From: Hymenopus coronatus | Lineage: Eukaryota > Arthropoda > Insecta > Mantodea > Hymenopodidae | Assembly: GCA_030762935.1 (NCBI GenBank) | Contig: CM060896.1 | Span: 17,289,527-17,353,526 of the forward strand | Direction of reading: 5' to 3' | DNA length: 64,000 bases | In this document: one piece after another, positions 23,601 to 35,449 of the stretch | How the letters are laid out: every line of letters starts with the position of its first letter | Position numbering within the stretch: the first letter of the stretch is position 1 | Position numbers and translations under genes: made by a program | Notes under the pieces: generated by a model | Databases searched by the model: none | What the model saw: the letters and a program-made list of their open reading frames with translations, nothing else | Told to the model about the DNA's origin: nothing

Positions 23601-24339
23601 CAGTGCGATCCATATTAACCTGAACCATTTTAATATGCCACAACTTCTCTCTAAAAGCTCGTAGAAATGTGAAATTTGTTTTAATGATCTCAGTGGCTCA
23701 GGGAGAATCGACAACAATCATGGCATTAATCGATCAGTGTCATGTGTTGACTATTGATGCATTCAATGGAAATTACGAACATTTTCATGGCGTTATAGAC
23801 AGTTTTTAGTTTGCAGTCATAACAGCAACATGCAGTACTCACTTCGAAAGCGTGTTTTCATTATGAAAATATATTGGAAGGCGAATTCCTTGGTAACAAC
23901 ACAACGGGAATTTCGAAGAGAATTTAATGTACGGGAGGTTCCGACAAAAGCAACAATTTTATCGCTAGCAAGGACGCTGGAGACAACTGGTATACTCGTA
24001 AGTGAGAGTGGAAGACATAGACCATCATTGAGTGCAGTGATTGTTACAAATGTTCAAAGAAGGCTAATGAAGTCTCCAAACAAATCGTTGCGTCGATTGA
24101 GCCAGGAATCAGACTAATTCATATTGGGCATGTCAAAGAGCTGCGACTTCTACAAAGCCATGATAATGTTCATAGTTTCCATCGATATAGTCAACGGATG
24201 GCATTGATCGGTTGTTGCCATAATTGTTGATTCTCCCTGAGGTGCTGAAATCGTTAAAACAAATTTCACATGTCTACAAGCTTTCAGAGAGAACTTATGA
24301 CCCATTAAAATGGTTCAGGTTTATATGGATCGCATACTG
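23601..24339 (+). mobile_element. Internally deleted Tc1/mariner-type element with ~190-bp TIRs
   Basis: The ends at 23601-~23790 and ~24149-24339 are long inverted repeats, sharing 'gcgatccatat', 'cctgaaccattttaat', 'gtgaaatttgttttaa' and 'cagggagaatc'. TA flanks both sides. Inside, ATG 23830 starts MQYSLRKRVFIMKIYW and ends after SPNKSLRRLSQESD: the N-terminal helix-turn-helix region only. No catalytic motifs remain, so the copy is non-autonomous. Confidence 0.85.
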
Positions 24340-24341
24340 TA

Positions 24342-25025
24342 TTTCACCCAAAAAAGTTGATACCAAGATTTCACTGGAAATACGTGTTTTGAGGACCCTG
24401 AATAAATGGTTTTATAGAAAAGAATCTGAATGCGAACAACATAGCCCAAACACGAAAAGACCGGTAAATATCAAATTTGCTATTTAAGTATCTTCCAAGG
24501 ATGCCATGCGAATTTTTTTTAAAAATGTATTACTTAAAATTCCCTTTTGATTTTGATTAAAATACAGTGCATTTAAGGTTTTAACGTGACGAATAACTTT
24601 TTTTCTTAATTCTGGATGAATCTTGCACAACTGCTAAACCGTACGAGATATACAGAAACTTAATGCACAAAACATGTAGATCTCCTTAAAACACACAATT
24701 AGTCCAATATTTTTTTTTTTTTTTTTTTTAAATTATTAGTCTCCGAGATATTACTTGTTATTGGTTTCAATTTTAAGCTAATTTTCTCAAACGAGGTCAT
24801 CTTTTGTTTTTACTCTGGTCGTGCAAAGCGAAATGTGAATTTAAATTGTTTCACATAGCGACGGGCATTTTAAAAGATTTGACTATCGGTTTGGCTTTAT
24901 TTGTCTTCTACTTAAAAGGTACTGATACAACCATTTCTGTTAATGTTTATCTCGATTACCATGATGTAGATAAAGGAAAATATTTTGTAACAAAAGTTTG
25001 TAGAAAAGTAACATGCACAGCATGA
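24342..25025 (+). repeat. Fold-back repeat (FB), diverged forward arm
   Basis: It carries the family blocks 'tttcaccc', 'gagatttcactgg'-like, 'aacacgaaaagaccggtaa', 'tattacttgttattggttt' and a 'gattaccatgatgtagata' tail. It is more diverged than the 9.9 kb copy. Confidence 0.7.
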
Positions 25026-25387
25026 CTGTACTGGGTGCAACAAAAAGGTATGTCAAAACTTTTGGAAAACATTTCTTTTGTATAGAGGATAAAAATATGT
25101 TACATGAACATACATCCGGAAATTGTTTATTTCCATGGCAGTGTTCTTTTTCTACAGCTCTGCTTACATGGTGAGGTGTGTAGTACATAGCTGTCCTGTG
25201 GCCATAACGCTCAACAGAACAGTTGTTTAATTGCACAGAGTAAACATTCGCTTTTACATCTGCTTAAATTGGGTGGAGGGTGATCCATTTCACTGTGGTC
25301 ATAGTGCTACATTACTGTACATAGTCCACTTATCAGGCACCGGTACTCAGTTCATCACTTTTCGAAGTAGAGACATACTTCATACAT

Positions 25388-25643
25388 TTTGTTTTTGTTT
25401 TTATATAGCGTTTAACGCCCGCTTTTACTACCAAGGCACCGCAGGCGATGACACTGGTGATACATGGAATGAAGATGGAGCACCTGTGGAATGCGATGGC
25501 GGGGGAAACCGGAGAACCCGGAGAAAACCCGCCCCTGCGCCGTTTTGTCCACCACAAATCTCACACGCGGTCACTTGTGATCGAACCCGGGCCGTCTAGG
25601 TGAGAGGCGAATTGTCTAGCCACTCGGCCACGGTGCGGCCTAT
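25388..25643 (-). repeat. tRNA-derived SINE, family B, full-length with target duplication
   Basis: The minus strand starts with the tRNA-like head ('gtggctagacaattcgcct', then B box 'gggttcgatcac') and ends with 'gcgggcgttaaacgctata' plus an A-rich tail. It is flanked by 'ttcatacat' at 25379-25387 and 25644-25652. At 256 bp it is the longest copy here. Confidence 0.9.
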
Positions 25644-26501
25644 TTCATACATGATGGAGCTCCTACTCATTTCAGTCTTTTTGTCTGCCGATTCCTGAAT
25701 AGCAGGTTTTCTGGTAGATGGATAGAAAGAGGTAGACCAACTCCATTGTCTCCATGCTCGCTTGACTTAAACCCACTAGATTTTTATTTGTGGGGACATT
25801 GGAAATCTCTTGTTTATGCAACTCCAGTTCCAGACGTAGAGACTCTTCGTGCTTGTATTATGGAAGGCTGCTAGACAATAGAAAATTCTTCAGGCCTAAC
25901 TCAGTGCATTACTCCATACCTCGACAGGTTGACGGATGCATTGGAGCTAATAGAGGCCATTTTGAACATGTGCTGTAATTTCCTGTTTCTCCAGAGTTGT
26001 CATTGAGTGTTCTTGTACGGGTTCAGCTGTAGAAAAAGTCCCCCTAGGGGCCTACTACGGTAGGTACGGGTTTGGCGTACCCGGGGTCCCGAGTCAACCT
26101 TGACTCCCTAAGTGGGCAACCTCTGAGTGGTGAGAGAGTCACTAGGTCAAAATGCCCACCCACGCGTAGGCCGTGCGTGGAGACCCGTGTCGGTGGAAAG
26201 GAATATTCTGGTTGGTTGAGGGTTGCGTATCTGAGCCTGGGTCTTCTGTCTTTTCAGTGACTAGGGAGGGTACGCAACTTAATACACCACTTTGGTTTCT
26301 GCTTCACCTAAACGGGAGGCTAGGGACTAGCCCACTCCTAGTCAATCGGCCAGGACTAGGTATTATACCGAACTCCAGGGTGAGTGGGACGGCGAGCCTG
26401 CTATATCCCCTGTGTAGCCCTGTCATCCCAGTGGGGTGACCCCTTATTGGACTCCGTGGTGGGTGGGGAGCACCGGGGGATGAAAGTAAAATGTTACTTT
26501 C

Positions 26502-27903
26502 ATGGCAAAATCAAAAAAAAAAAAATCCATTAAATATGGTACTGAGTTTGGAAAAGAAGTAGTCGAGTGTTGTGGTCCTCGCTACTTGATTGTCAATAGA
26601 ACAGAGGAAGGAAGGAAGTTTTCTAGCGTAAGCTCTTTTATTATTCAAAAGGGGTTTGATAACATTGCTGGTCCTGTAAAATCTTGTATAAGAGATTGTA
26701 ATGGCACGCTCCTGGTAGAAGCAGAATCAGCATCCCAGGCTGCAAAAATACTAAAGGCCAAACTATCCAGTAAAGGTCGATATACACAAAAACTTGAATT
26801 CCTCACGCGGTGTGGTAAATACGCGTGCATTGGACGGCTTGACCTGTGAGGAAATTCAATAAAATCTTGCTCTCCAAGGCGTAACATCTGTGTATCAGGT
26901 TCAAAGAAAAGTGAATGGAGAATTCGTGCCTACCTGAACCCTGTTTATTACCTTTGATCGGGTAGATCTCCCACAAAGGATAATGGCAGGGTATGAATCC
27001 ATTGAGGTAAGACCATATGAACCGAACCCGCTCAGCGCTTTGGCCACCAGCGAATTCTGCAACGGCGAGTCTACCTGTGTGAACTGTGTCAAAATCTCGC
27101 ACGACGGAGAATGCACGTCAGCTCCAACGTGTGTTAACTGTAACGGTGAACATCCATCAAGTTCCCGTAGTTGTCCCCGTTTTGCAGAGGAAAAGACGGT
27201 CCAGGAGATTCGGGTTAAAGAGAAGGTGTCCTTCTTGGAAGCCCGGAAACTCTCGCGAATCCGCCAATCCTTTGTCCCGAAGTATGGTACCTATAGCTCA
27301 GTTGTAGCTAAATCGGTACAAAGTCGGGAAATCGCAACTCAAACCTGTGATATAAACGGGGTCACGATTGCAGAAAAGATTCTCACTTCAGCCAGCTCAC
27401 TTCCTACGCCTTCGACTTCAACATCTAAATCAGTAGTAACATCTGAAACTGTAAAAAGCGATAAAATTAAATCGCCGCCAAAGCAATCGACCTCGACCTC
27501 GACCAACAAGTCTGGCAAGCTAATAATATATAAAGAACCAGAAAGAAAGTTTAAGAACACCTATGAGGGAACTGACTTCCTCAAACAAAGTGTAAAGCCT
27601 ATTCCCAAAGCAACAAAGGGAAACAAGAGTCCACGGAGGTCCTCCTCTGAGGATTCGTCTGGGAAGGACTCAGGTCGGCGACTATCATCTTCGCCGGTCT
27701 TCATTTCCAATCGGTTCGAAGTACTCGAACCGAAATTTTCAATTGGAAAGGGGTCCTCCCAAGTGGAGGAGACGGAGGAAGGTGATACTGCCCTCACTGC
27801 CAGAAAGACAGTGACAAAGAGGCAGGACCATCCTCCCGTAGAAGGTGTCTTACCGACACCTAAAAAGAATAAACTCAACCTACCTCCGCAGCCTTTAAAA
27901 TAG
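26502..27903 (+). pseudogene. LINE ORF1 (Gag-like) with zinc knuckles, frameshifted
   Basis: ORF1 proteins bind the element RNA as nucleic acid chaperones. The frame opens at ATG 26502 (MAKSKKKKSIKYG), a lysine-rich start followed by an RNA-binding-like domain, and stops at 26849. The downstream part continues in another frame from about 26950 to 27903. It carries CCHC-type knuckles (C-V-N-C-V-K-I-S-H-D-G-E-C and C-V-N-C-N-G-E-H-P..C), then a Ser/Thr/Lys-rich tail. The frame break is between ~26810 and 26950. The first knuckle seems damaged at 'SEFCNGEST'. Confidence 0.82.
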
Positions 27904-27942
27904 AAACAACCACAATGTACAACTTATCCCATTATAAAGAAC

Positions 27943-30900
27943 ATGGCTATTCTACAATGGAACTTACGTGGAATAAGGATACACATCGACCTGAACTTGA
28001 ACTGCTGCTTAAACAGAACGATCCTTTGGTCGTATGTTTGCAAGAGACTAAGCTCCGTCCACAAGACAGCTTCAAAATCAAACGGTACACCCCTGTAAGG
28101 TGTGATCTATCATCGAAGAGGGTGTACCTGCGCACGGAGGCACTATGATGCTCATCAGAGATGACATATTCGCGCAATCTGTATCATTACAGTCCGACAT
28201 CCAGTCAGTAGCTGTAAGGATTAAACTGTCACATACCAGACTCACCATTTGTAATATATACCTTCCTCCGAGTGACGGCCTCTAGCTCACTGATTTAGGG
28301 GATCTAGTTTCTCAACTACCAACACCTTTTCTATTGGTAGGTGATGTAAATGCCCACCATCCCCTTTGGGGCTCACCTCGGGCTTGTGCGAGAGGTAAGT
28401 TAATTGCTGATTTCTTGAATAATTCTAACCTAATTTTCCTGAACACCGGAGAACTTACATTTCTTTCTGATGCTTTCAACAGTTTTTCACACTTGGATTT
28501 AGCAGTTCGTTCACCACCATTAGCATCTTCCTTACAGTGGAATGTCATCTCTGATCTACGTTCTAGTGACCACTTTCCATGTCTTATCAGTCTCTTGCCA
28601 CAAGATACATGTTCCACACGTTTATCTAGATGGCGCATAGATCAAGCCAACTGGAACCTTTACACCCGGTTGGCTGTCTTTTATTACAACGAGCACGACT
28701 CTGTGAATGTCTTAGTGGAGCACCTCACGAAAAATATTCTTGATGCTGCCGAGCAGTCTATTCCACGGTCGACGACCCAAACCAGTCGTCGATTTCCGGT
28801 ACCTTGGTGGACTGATGAATGCCGGAATGCCATTCGTGCTCGCAGGCGTGCTCTCAGGATTTTCCAACGTCGCCCAACACTGGATAACCTGATTGAGTCT
28901 AAAAAGATGCGTGCCAAATCTAGGCAGGTTCTTAAGGATAGCAAAAAGACATCATGGAGCAAGTTTGTAGCGTCATTCAATCGACATACACCTTCCTCTA
29001 TCGTATGGGATAAGTTAAGGCGCATGGACGGAAAAATGACTCATACGCCAATCGCCGGTCTTAAAACAGATGTAGGAGATGTTGTTGATAAGTTTGACGT
29101 GGCCAACACTTTTGGCAGTGCTTTCGCTCAAGTGTCTAGCTCAGAAAATTATTCGCCTGATTTTCTTCCCGTTAAGGCTCAGGTGCAATCGCAAGGTTTC
29201 AACTTTCGTTCTAAAAATCTTGAAGATTACAATCGACTCTTCACTATGAGGGAGTTAGACCATGCACTATCATCTTCGCGAAACTCTGCACCAGGCCCTG
29301 ATGGAATACACGTCCAAATGTTGCAACATCTCTCTCCTGAAGGTAAGGCCTTCCTACTCGAGGTCTATAATCGTGTTTGGGTTGACGCCACTTTTCCAGA
29401 AAAGTGGCGAGAGGCCACCATCGTACTTACTTTGAAAGCTGGAAAGGACCGTTTTCTTCCATCCAGCTACCGTCCAATTTCCCTCACCAGTTGCGTTTGC
29501 AAGGTGATGGAACGCATGATCAATGGACGGTTGATATGGTGGCTGGAAACTCATAACCTACTGACCAACACCCAGTGCGGTTTTCGACGACGTCGTTCAG
29601 CAGCTGACCATCGTCTCGATTTCGACGCAGATAATGAATGGATTCATGAAGAACTGTCAAACCGTTGGGGTGTTCTTTGACCTAGAAGAGGCTTGTGATA
29701 CGTGTTGGCGGGCAGGAATTATACGTTCCCTATACAACTGGAACATACGTAGACGCCTTCCGTTATTTATTCAGGGGTTTATGAGGGACCGCGTTTTCCG
29801 AGTAAGGGTCAGCTCGGTTTATCAAATATTTTTGTTCAAGAGAACGGAGTGCCACAGGGATCGGTACTCAGCGTCACGCTGTTTGCTATAGCAATTAATT
29901 CTATCTCGAAATGTATTCTCCCAGGAGTATCGTCCTGCTTATTCGTGGATGACTTTGCCATCTATTGTACTTCTCAGCGCACACCTTTTTTGGAACACCG
30001 TCTGCAGCGGTGTTTAGACAACCTCTCAGATTGGAGCTCTAAAAATGGCTTTCGCTTCTCTGCTGAGAAATCACTCTGCGTGAACTTCTGGCGCCGCAGG
30101 AGGCGATTACCACCTTCGCTGCGGTTTGGCACAGTTTTACTACCTTTCGCGGATGAGACGAGATTCCTTGGGTTGATATTCGACAGAAAACTGTGTTGGT
30201 CACCACATATAGCACAGCTGAAAGCACGCTGTAACCGTTCTCTGAATATTCTACGGATACTAAGTGGCAAGTCTTGGGGAGCGGATCGAACAGTCTTGCT
30301 GCGACTTTATCACTCACTGATCCGAGCCAAGTTAGATTACGGATGCATAGTTTATTCTTCGGCAAGACCATCTGTGCTTAGAAGATTAGACACTGTCCAT
30401 AATCAGGGTATACATCTGGCTGTTGTAGCTTTTCCAACCAGTCCAGTAGCCAGCCTTTATGCTGAATCGGCGGAACCCCCTCTGCAGTGTAGACGAGATA
30501 TTCTGTTAACAAATTATGGCTGTGGGCTAAAGTGCATGCCTTCGCATCCAACGTTCACTCCTTTATTTAACACCGAGCTGGACGAACGTTATAGAAATAT
30601 CTCAATTATTCTACGACCCCCAGGAGTTCGCTTCCGACTGCTTCTTCATAAGCACGATATCGTAATGCCTAGAATGTTTCCCAAGGGGGAAAGGGTACAC
30701 CCACCTTGGTTACTTACAACATCCCACGTAAACCTCGGGATGACGGCATACCGAAAGTCTACAATGCCTTTTTCTAGTATCCGTAGATGTTTTTTAGAAT
30801 TTTTGTCAAACTACAATGACCGAACTTATATATATACTGACGGAAGTAAGTGTACCGTTGGTGTTGGGTGTGCCTTTGTTTATGATACCGAACAATATAC

Positions 30901-31558
30901 ATTCGGTTTTCATAGTGGCACATCTATTTATAGTGCGGAGCTATACGCAATATATCGAGCCATTCTGCACGTTGGCCGTCGAAATTTAAGTGACTGCCTT
31001 ATATTGAGTGATTCCCTGAGTGCACTTCAGAGCCTTGGTGATCTCTACAACTATCATCCTATCGTGCAGCGTATCCAGGATGCCCTCCACGTTTTATATA
31101 CTTCCGGGATTCCTAGTCACATTGGCTTGCCGGGGAATGAACTGGCAGATTTTGCAGCAAAGATGGCAACCACCGAGCCCAGTACAAACATGTCTTGTGT
31201 AACATCGAAAGACTTTAAGCTTGTTGTGCGCAGGGCGATACTTTCGTGCTGGCACGAAGAGTGGTCAGTTCTCCGTGGAAACAAGCTTAATGACCTTCCA
31301 ACAAACTGGGTTAGTTCCTCTCGTCATTCTCGACGGGAGGAAGTAATTTTGGCTCGTTTGCGTATTGGCCACTGCAATTTTACACATAGTTTCCTTTTTA
31401 AGAGTGAATCTCCTCCATTGTGTCCGCTTTGTGGAGAAGATTTGTCTGTCCGTCATGTGTTGCTAGATTGTGTTAATCTAGCACATATTCGGGAATCAGT
31501 GCAACTGCCGGTCGGTTTTGCAGAAGTCCTGGTTGACGATAGTCGACCCTGTATCTAA
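27943..31558 (+). pseudogene. LINE ORF2 polyprotein (EN-RT-RNase H), frameshifted
   Basis: ORF2 nicks target DNA and reverse-transcribes the element. Domains in order: apurinic-like endonuclease (MAILQWNLRG start, CLQETKL, LVGDVNAHHPLWG, SDHFP); reverse transcriptase with SYRPISLTS, GFRRRRSAADH, FFDLEEACDTCW, a PQGSVLSVTLF block and FVDD at the catalytic site (29945-29956); RNase H with TDGS, SAELYA, SDSLSAL and GNELADFAAK; and a terminal C-P-L-C...H-V-L-L-D-C motif. All RNase H acidic positions look present. Several frame breaks (near 27980, 28130, 28290, 29610 and 29830) prevent one continuous protein. The 569-codon frame 29849-31558 is intact. Confidence 0.88.
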
Positions 31559-31979
31559 GATTTTTATATTTTTATCGAAGATACGCTTCAAATTTCTGAT
31601 TTAGTTGTTTTTATCCTTATTTTTGTATTAGTTTTGATTTTTTGTTTCCTCAAATCACTAATCTGTGGCTTTTTCTATAATTACCTTTTTACATTAATTT
31701 TTAGATTAATCTTTCGTTCATATTTAAAAATTTTTTATTGAGCTTTATCTCTGGCTTTTGCCATGATTTGTTTAATAAGGGTGCTGATGACCTTGTAGTT
31801 GAGCGCCCATAAACACTAACCATCATCATCATCATTGTAGAAAAAGTGCTCTAAAAGGAAAATAAACACTTTCTGGCTTATGTTCATATAACATTTTTTC
31901 ATCCTCTATCCACAAGAAATATGTTCCTAAATTTTTGACATACCTTTTTGTTGCAACCTGAATACAGTAGTCCTCTGTC

Positions 31980-32560
31980 ATATCATATACTTAAAACTGT
32001 AGCAACAGATCCAGACATGTGAAAATCTTAATGAGAGCTAGGAAGCAAGTTGTACTTTCAGATAAGCAGTTCACCAGTCGATTCATGTATGCTGGAAGAG
32101 TGCCTGTCACAGTCAATTTCAAATATCTGTCACCTCCTATGTACATGCACTGATAAACATGTGTTTTCGTATGTATATTAATATCTAAAAAACATCTATA
32201 CAAAATGCCTACCATACAAACAATGTCAATTGTCTGCCTCCAATTCTTCCATACCTGCCAGTCCTTCGTCTTCGCTGACGTTATTATCATCATCAACGCT
32301 ATCACTACTTTCTGCACAATTATTCTGGATTAGAATTCTTTCTACTTGATTTTCTACAATTCTTTCTAATGATTTTCAATGTTTCAACATGTCGACATAC
32401 ATTTTCCCATTTTGGCCTGCCAATTCTGCAATTCGCTGGCGACACAATTGTGCAGTGTAATTGTCGTGTTGATGTTGGGTGCTATGTGCAGTGTTGTCTT
32501 TGGCACCACATTTAAGACGCCTTATGCGGTGAGCCAGATTGGATTCGTTGACCAGACTCA
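31980..32560 (-). pseudogene. Coding-like relic of unknown origin
   Basis: The minus strand can be read, through one stop codon, as a charged segment (...IAELAGQNGKMYVDMLKH, then ERIVENQVERIL and an Asp/Glu-rich stretch) of about 100 residues. It looks like protein sequence rather than random translation but I do not recognise the family. It is probably a transposon fragment. Confidence 0.3.
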
Positions 32561-32976
32561 CTCCACTACCTATGAGTAGACTCTCTTATCTGGTAAGGTG
32601 AATCTACTACCGGTGAGTTAGCCTCGGTGTTGCTCAGCCTGCACGATGATTGACTCACTCGGGGTGGTAAAGCAAATGGGGGTAGTTCAGGAGTGGTCTT
32701 GTAATGATTAAAAGTTATGTAATTTTCTTGAGTTTATTCCTTCCTAGGAGAGACGAGACAAACATATTTACCTTACAATACTTCTAACTCATACACCTGT
32801 TGCGAATTCTAACACTTGGCTGTTTACATGTAGTATATTAGTACGCGTCACTGACTTTAGATTTGTTGCACGTTTATCACACGTTACTGTGTCTAACTTT
32901 GCATGAAGTAATTAAGTTCAGCCCGGCGACTGACAGCATAACAGCTACAGATAACTTTCACAAACAGACCAAAACA

Positions 32977-33072
32977 GATTGGCGAACAGATATTGGTGAA
33001 AACGGAGACTGGCGAACAGATATTAGTGAAAACAAAGACTGGCTAACAGATATTGGTGAGAACAGAGACTGG
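32977..33072 (+). repeat. 30-bp minisatellite, just over three units
   Basis: Units at 32977-33006, 33007-33036 and 33037-33066, plus a partial fourth, share 'gactggcgaacagatattgg' with few differences. The period is a multiple of three, so an ORF (32863-33135) runs through with a DWRTDIGEN repeat. I do not treat that ORF as a gene. Confidence 0.9.
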
Positions 33073-33990
33073 CCTCGATGTGCCTTCTTGGGCTCTTTAT
33101 ATACAAAAAATACTGTCATGGCATCCTCTTTCTGATTGGACAGAAAGGCCGCACGATTGACATACATATTTCCCAAGAATCAATTTCCTAATTCCAGGGT
33201 GCACTGCAAACCTCACATGACAAGCCTTGTACAATGAAGAATTACCGTCTTCTGCATTTTTCTGTGCACCCTCGATGTAACTCGAGTGTACGTGACTGGA
33301 CAAAAGAGACCTTTCTAACAAAAGTGCTCCTCTCTTGGCGCCAGCTGTTTTCTCCAGCTGAATTTTTCTCAGTTAAATATGTACATTTTTACTCTTTTAG
33401 TTTGCACATTGATAAATAATTAATAACTAATAATAATTGTGTTATGGAAGCTAATTAATGATCTCAATTGTTCCACATCTTTTAATTTAAAAGTGTTATA
33501 TTCTGTTTTTTTCTTTCTTTCTTTCTTATCTTTGAGAAGCCTGGAAATGAAACTTAGTGAAATATCAGTTGCCTTGGCTACTCTTTCATTCAGTTTCTAC
33601 ATGCTTTTGAAAAACTTGGAGAACATACATTTTCTTCCTTCATCTCTGCATCTTGTTTCATGAAGTGAAGGACATTTGCAATCATTTCTCTGCTCTGACT
33701 ATGTAATACCTTGCTACTTAACTTTGAAAATGTAGGAGCCATGGTTGAAAAAATAAAATAAATAAAATGAATACTATTTACTGCACACTTTCAATACAAA
33801 TATATGCAGAATACTTTCGATGTAAACTGTACGTTTGCTCGCTGTTATTTTAAGTAAGCAAAGTATCAAATCACAAATTCTGATAAGCTAGGCTCAGTAG
33901 ATGGGTTGGCGGTCAGGGTCACAATTCCAGAAGTTTTGTGCCAGCAATAGCTTGCCATTGTTCTACTCTTATATGTTTGTTTCTCTATAG

Positions 33991-34474
33991 CCCCAGCACC
34001 ATCAGATGCAGCAGCAGCAGTTGTGAAATGGATACCAAAATAGAAATAAAAGAAGATGATCCTCTCTCAGATGATACAGCCTCACAGAATGAGAGAGAGT
34101 GCTTTACCAAGAGTGTTACAGTGAGGACAAATAGTGATGCTGTGCCTCTTTATAATGATTGTAATGTGGCAATCAAAACAGAAATTAAATCAGAGACTCT
34201 TTTTCCAGACCTTTGTTCACCAAAAGAGAGAGAATGTCTTTACAAACATCCTGTAAATCTAATTAAATCTGAAACTGCTCTATGCAGCATCAACTTTGAG
34301 ATAATTGCCAAAACAGAAACTGGTTCACAGAATGATAAAACATATCTTCCAGAGAGTTCAGTAGTGAAGTTTAATAAATTCAGCAGTGATCATGAAATGG
34401 GTAACAAAGTAGAAATTAAAGAAGAACCTTGGTGGCTGGAAAGAGAAATTTCATCTGTTTGTGGTGACATTAAG
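33991..34474 (+). CDS. C2H2 zinc-finger gene, acidic N-terminal exon
   Basis: Coding starts at ATG 34028, just inside an exon that follows a pyrimidine-rich tract and AG at 33989-33990, so an upstream non-coding exon is likely. The 149 residues are acidic and Ser/Glu-rich, with repeated K-x-E-I-K-x-E units (TKIEIKEDD, IKTEIKSE, LIKSE, VEIKEEP). Such motifs are common N-terminal to insect and other arthropod finger arrays. The exon ends in AAG before GTAAAT at 34475, in phase 0. The next exon that fits is the microexon at 40774. The function is presumably transcriptional regulation; the target is unknown. Confidence 0.8.
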
Positions 34475-34486
34475 GTAAATATCTAG

Positions 34487-35398
34487 AAATTTACTGTTTA
34501 ATTTACACTTGATAAAATATTTGAATTATGTAACACAGAAGTAAAAAGGAAAGGGATAGTTTGTGGATGTTTTTCAAATGATGTATTTAAAAGATAAAAA
34601 GGTAATGGTGGTAATAGTTCTTAAAAATTATAGGATACATGTGGGAAGTTTCATTGAAATCATACAAAATACCTTGTGATATTCTAGTATCTGACAATCA
34701 GCTTCACTTTCCTCTCTCTCTTGGGGGAGGGGGGGCAGCAAATGAAATTTATTTAAATAAAATCAAGGAGAAATTAAGCAACACAGTATAAAGTTTAATG
34801 TCTGTCCTTTTACCTGTGCTGCAATGTCTGAAATAAGAACAAAAACTTATTTGCAATCAAGGATTTAAAAAAAAAAGTACACATTAATATTTGAGATAAC
34901 TAGGTAAAACTGGAGCTCTATAGATACATATCATTGATCAACTGAGTGTCCTGCAGGAAAAGTATGGTTCTGTAGTGAAGGAATAATTACACAGTTATGA
35001 TACAAACTCAGTTTCTCTCTTTATTGTGTATTGATTATTATTTAGTTTTACAAATCATACATAACTTAGGCTGCCCTTTGATCTTAGGGTCCAGTCCTTC
35101 TGTCATGTTTTACAAACAATTGCAAAATTGCTTAGTTTTGTGTGCGCTCCTTCATTTATTTTTGCTGCCTCATTGTGAGTTTATAAATCCCAATCTTTAT
35201 TTCATCTTCTTTTCTCACCATTTTTCAATTGTTTTGGCACTGCTCCCTTACTGCTTACATAGTGTTTTTTTCATCGTTTTACCACCAATCCATAATTTGA
35301 AGTTTTTTTCTCTATGTTACTTTTCCATTATGAGCCTTTCTTCCTTTTTCTATTAATCTTTTTTAGTTATTTCCTATGTTCATAAGTTCTGTCCCTGT

Positions 35399-35448
<50 letters not shown>
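34487..35448. other. Intron 1 sequence with AT microsatellite
   Basis: Non-coding intron of the zinc-finger gene. It ends in an (AT)n run of 46 bases at 35401-35446. The T-rich frames at 34997-35648 are low-complexity and not called. Confidence 0.6.
35401..35446 (+). repeat. (AT)n microsatellite
   Basis: An uninterrupted alternating AT run. Confidence 0.97.

Positions 35449-35449
<1 letters not shown>

Larger units (their letters stand above)
26040..31835 (+). mobile_element. I-clade-like LINE, near full length
   Basis: It is bounded by the 12-bp direct repeat 'tgtagaaaaagt' at 26028-26039 and 31836-31847. It has a ~460-bp GC-richer 5' UTR, ORF1 with zinc knuckles, and ORF2 with endonuclease, reverse transcriptase, RNase H and a C-terminal Cys-rich motif. 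The 3' end is 'gagcgcccataaacactaa' followed by (CAT)n. RNase H in the ORF2 of a LINE with such a tail points to the I group. Both ORFs have frameshifts, so it is probably dead but fairly young. Confidence 0.9.
25031..31961 (+). mobile_element. Tc1/mariner-type relic split by a SINE and a LINE
   Basis: The outer ends are inverted repeats of each other: left 25031-25150 and right ~31848-31961 share 'tgcaacaaaaaggtatgtc', 'atagaggat' and 'atgaacata'. Near 25740-25980 a broken transposase C terminus reads 'SLDLNPLDFYLWGHWKSLVY' and '...GHFEHVL'. Removing the nested SINE and LINE leaves about 0.86 kb, so the element was already internally deleted. Confidence 0.75.

Noticed and set aside
32977..33072. 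CRISPR-like array
   Set aside because: Units are directly adjacent with no spacers and the genome is eukaryotic.
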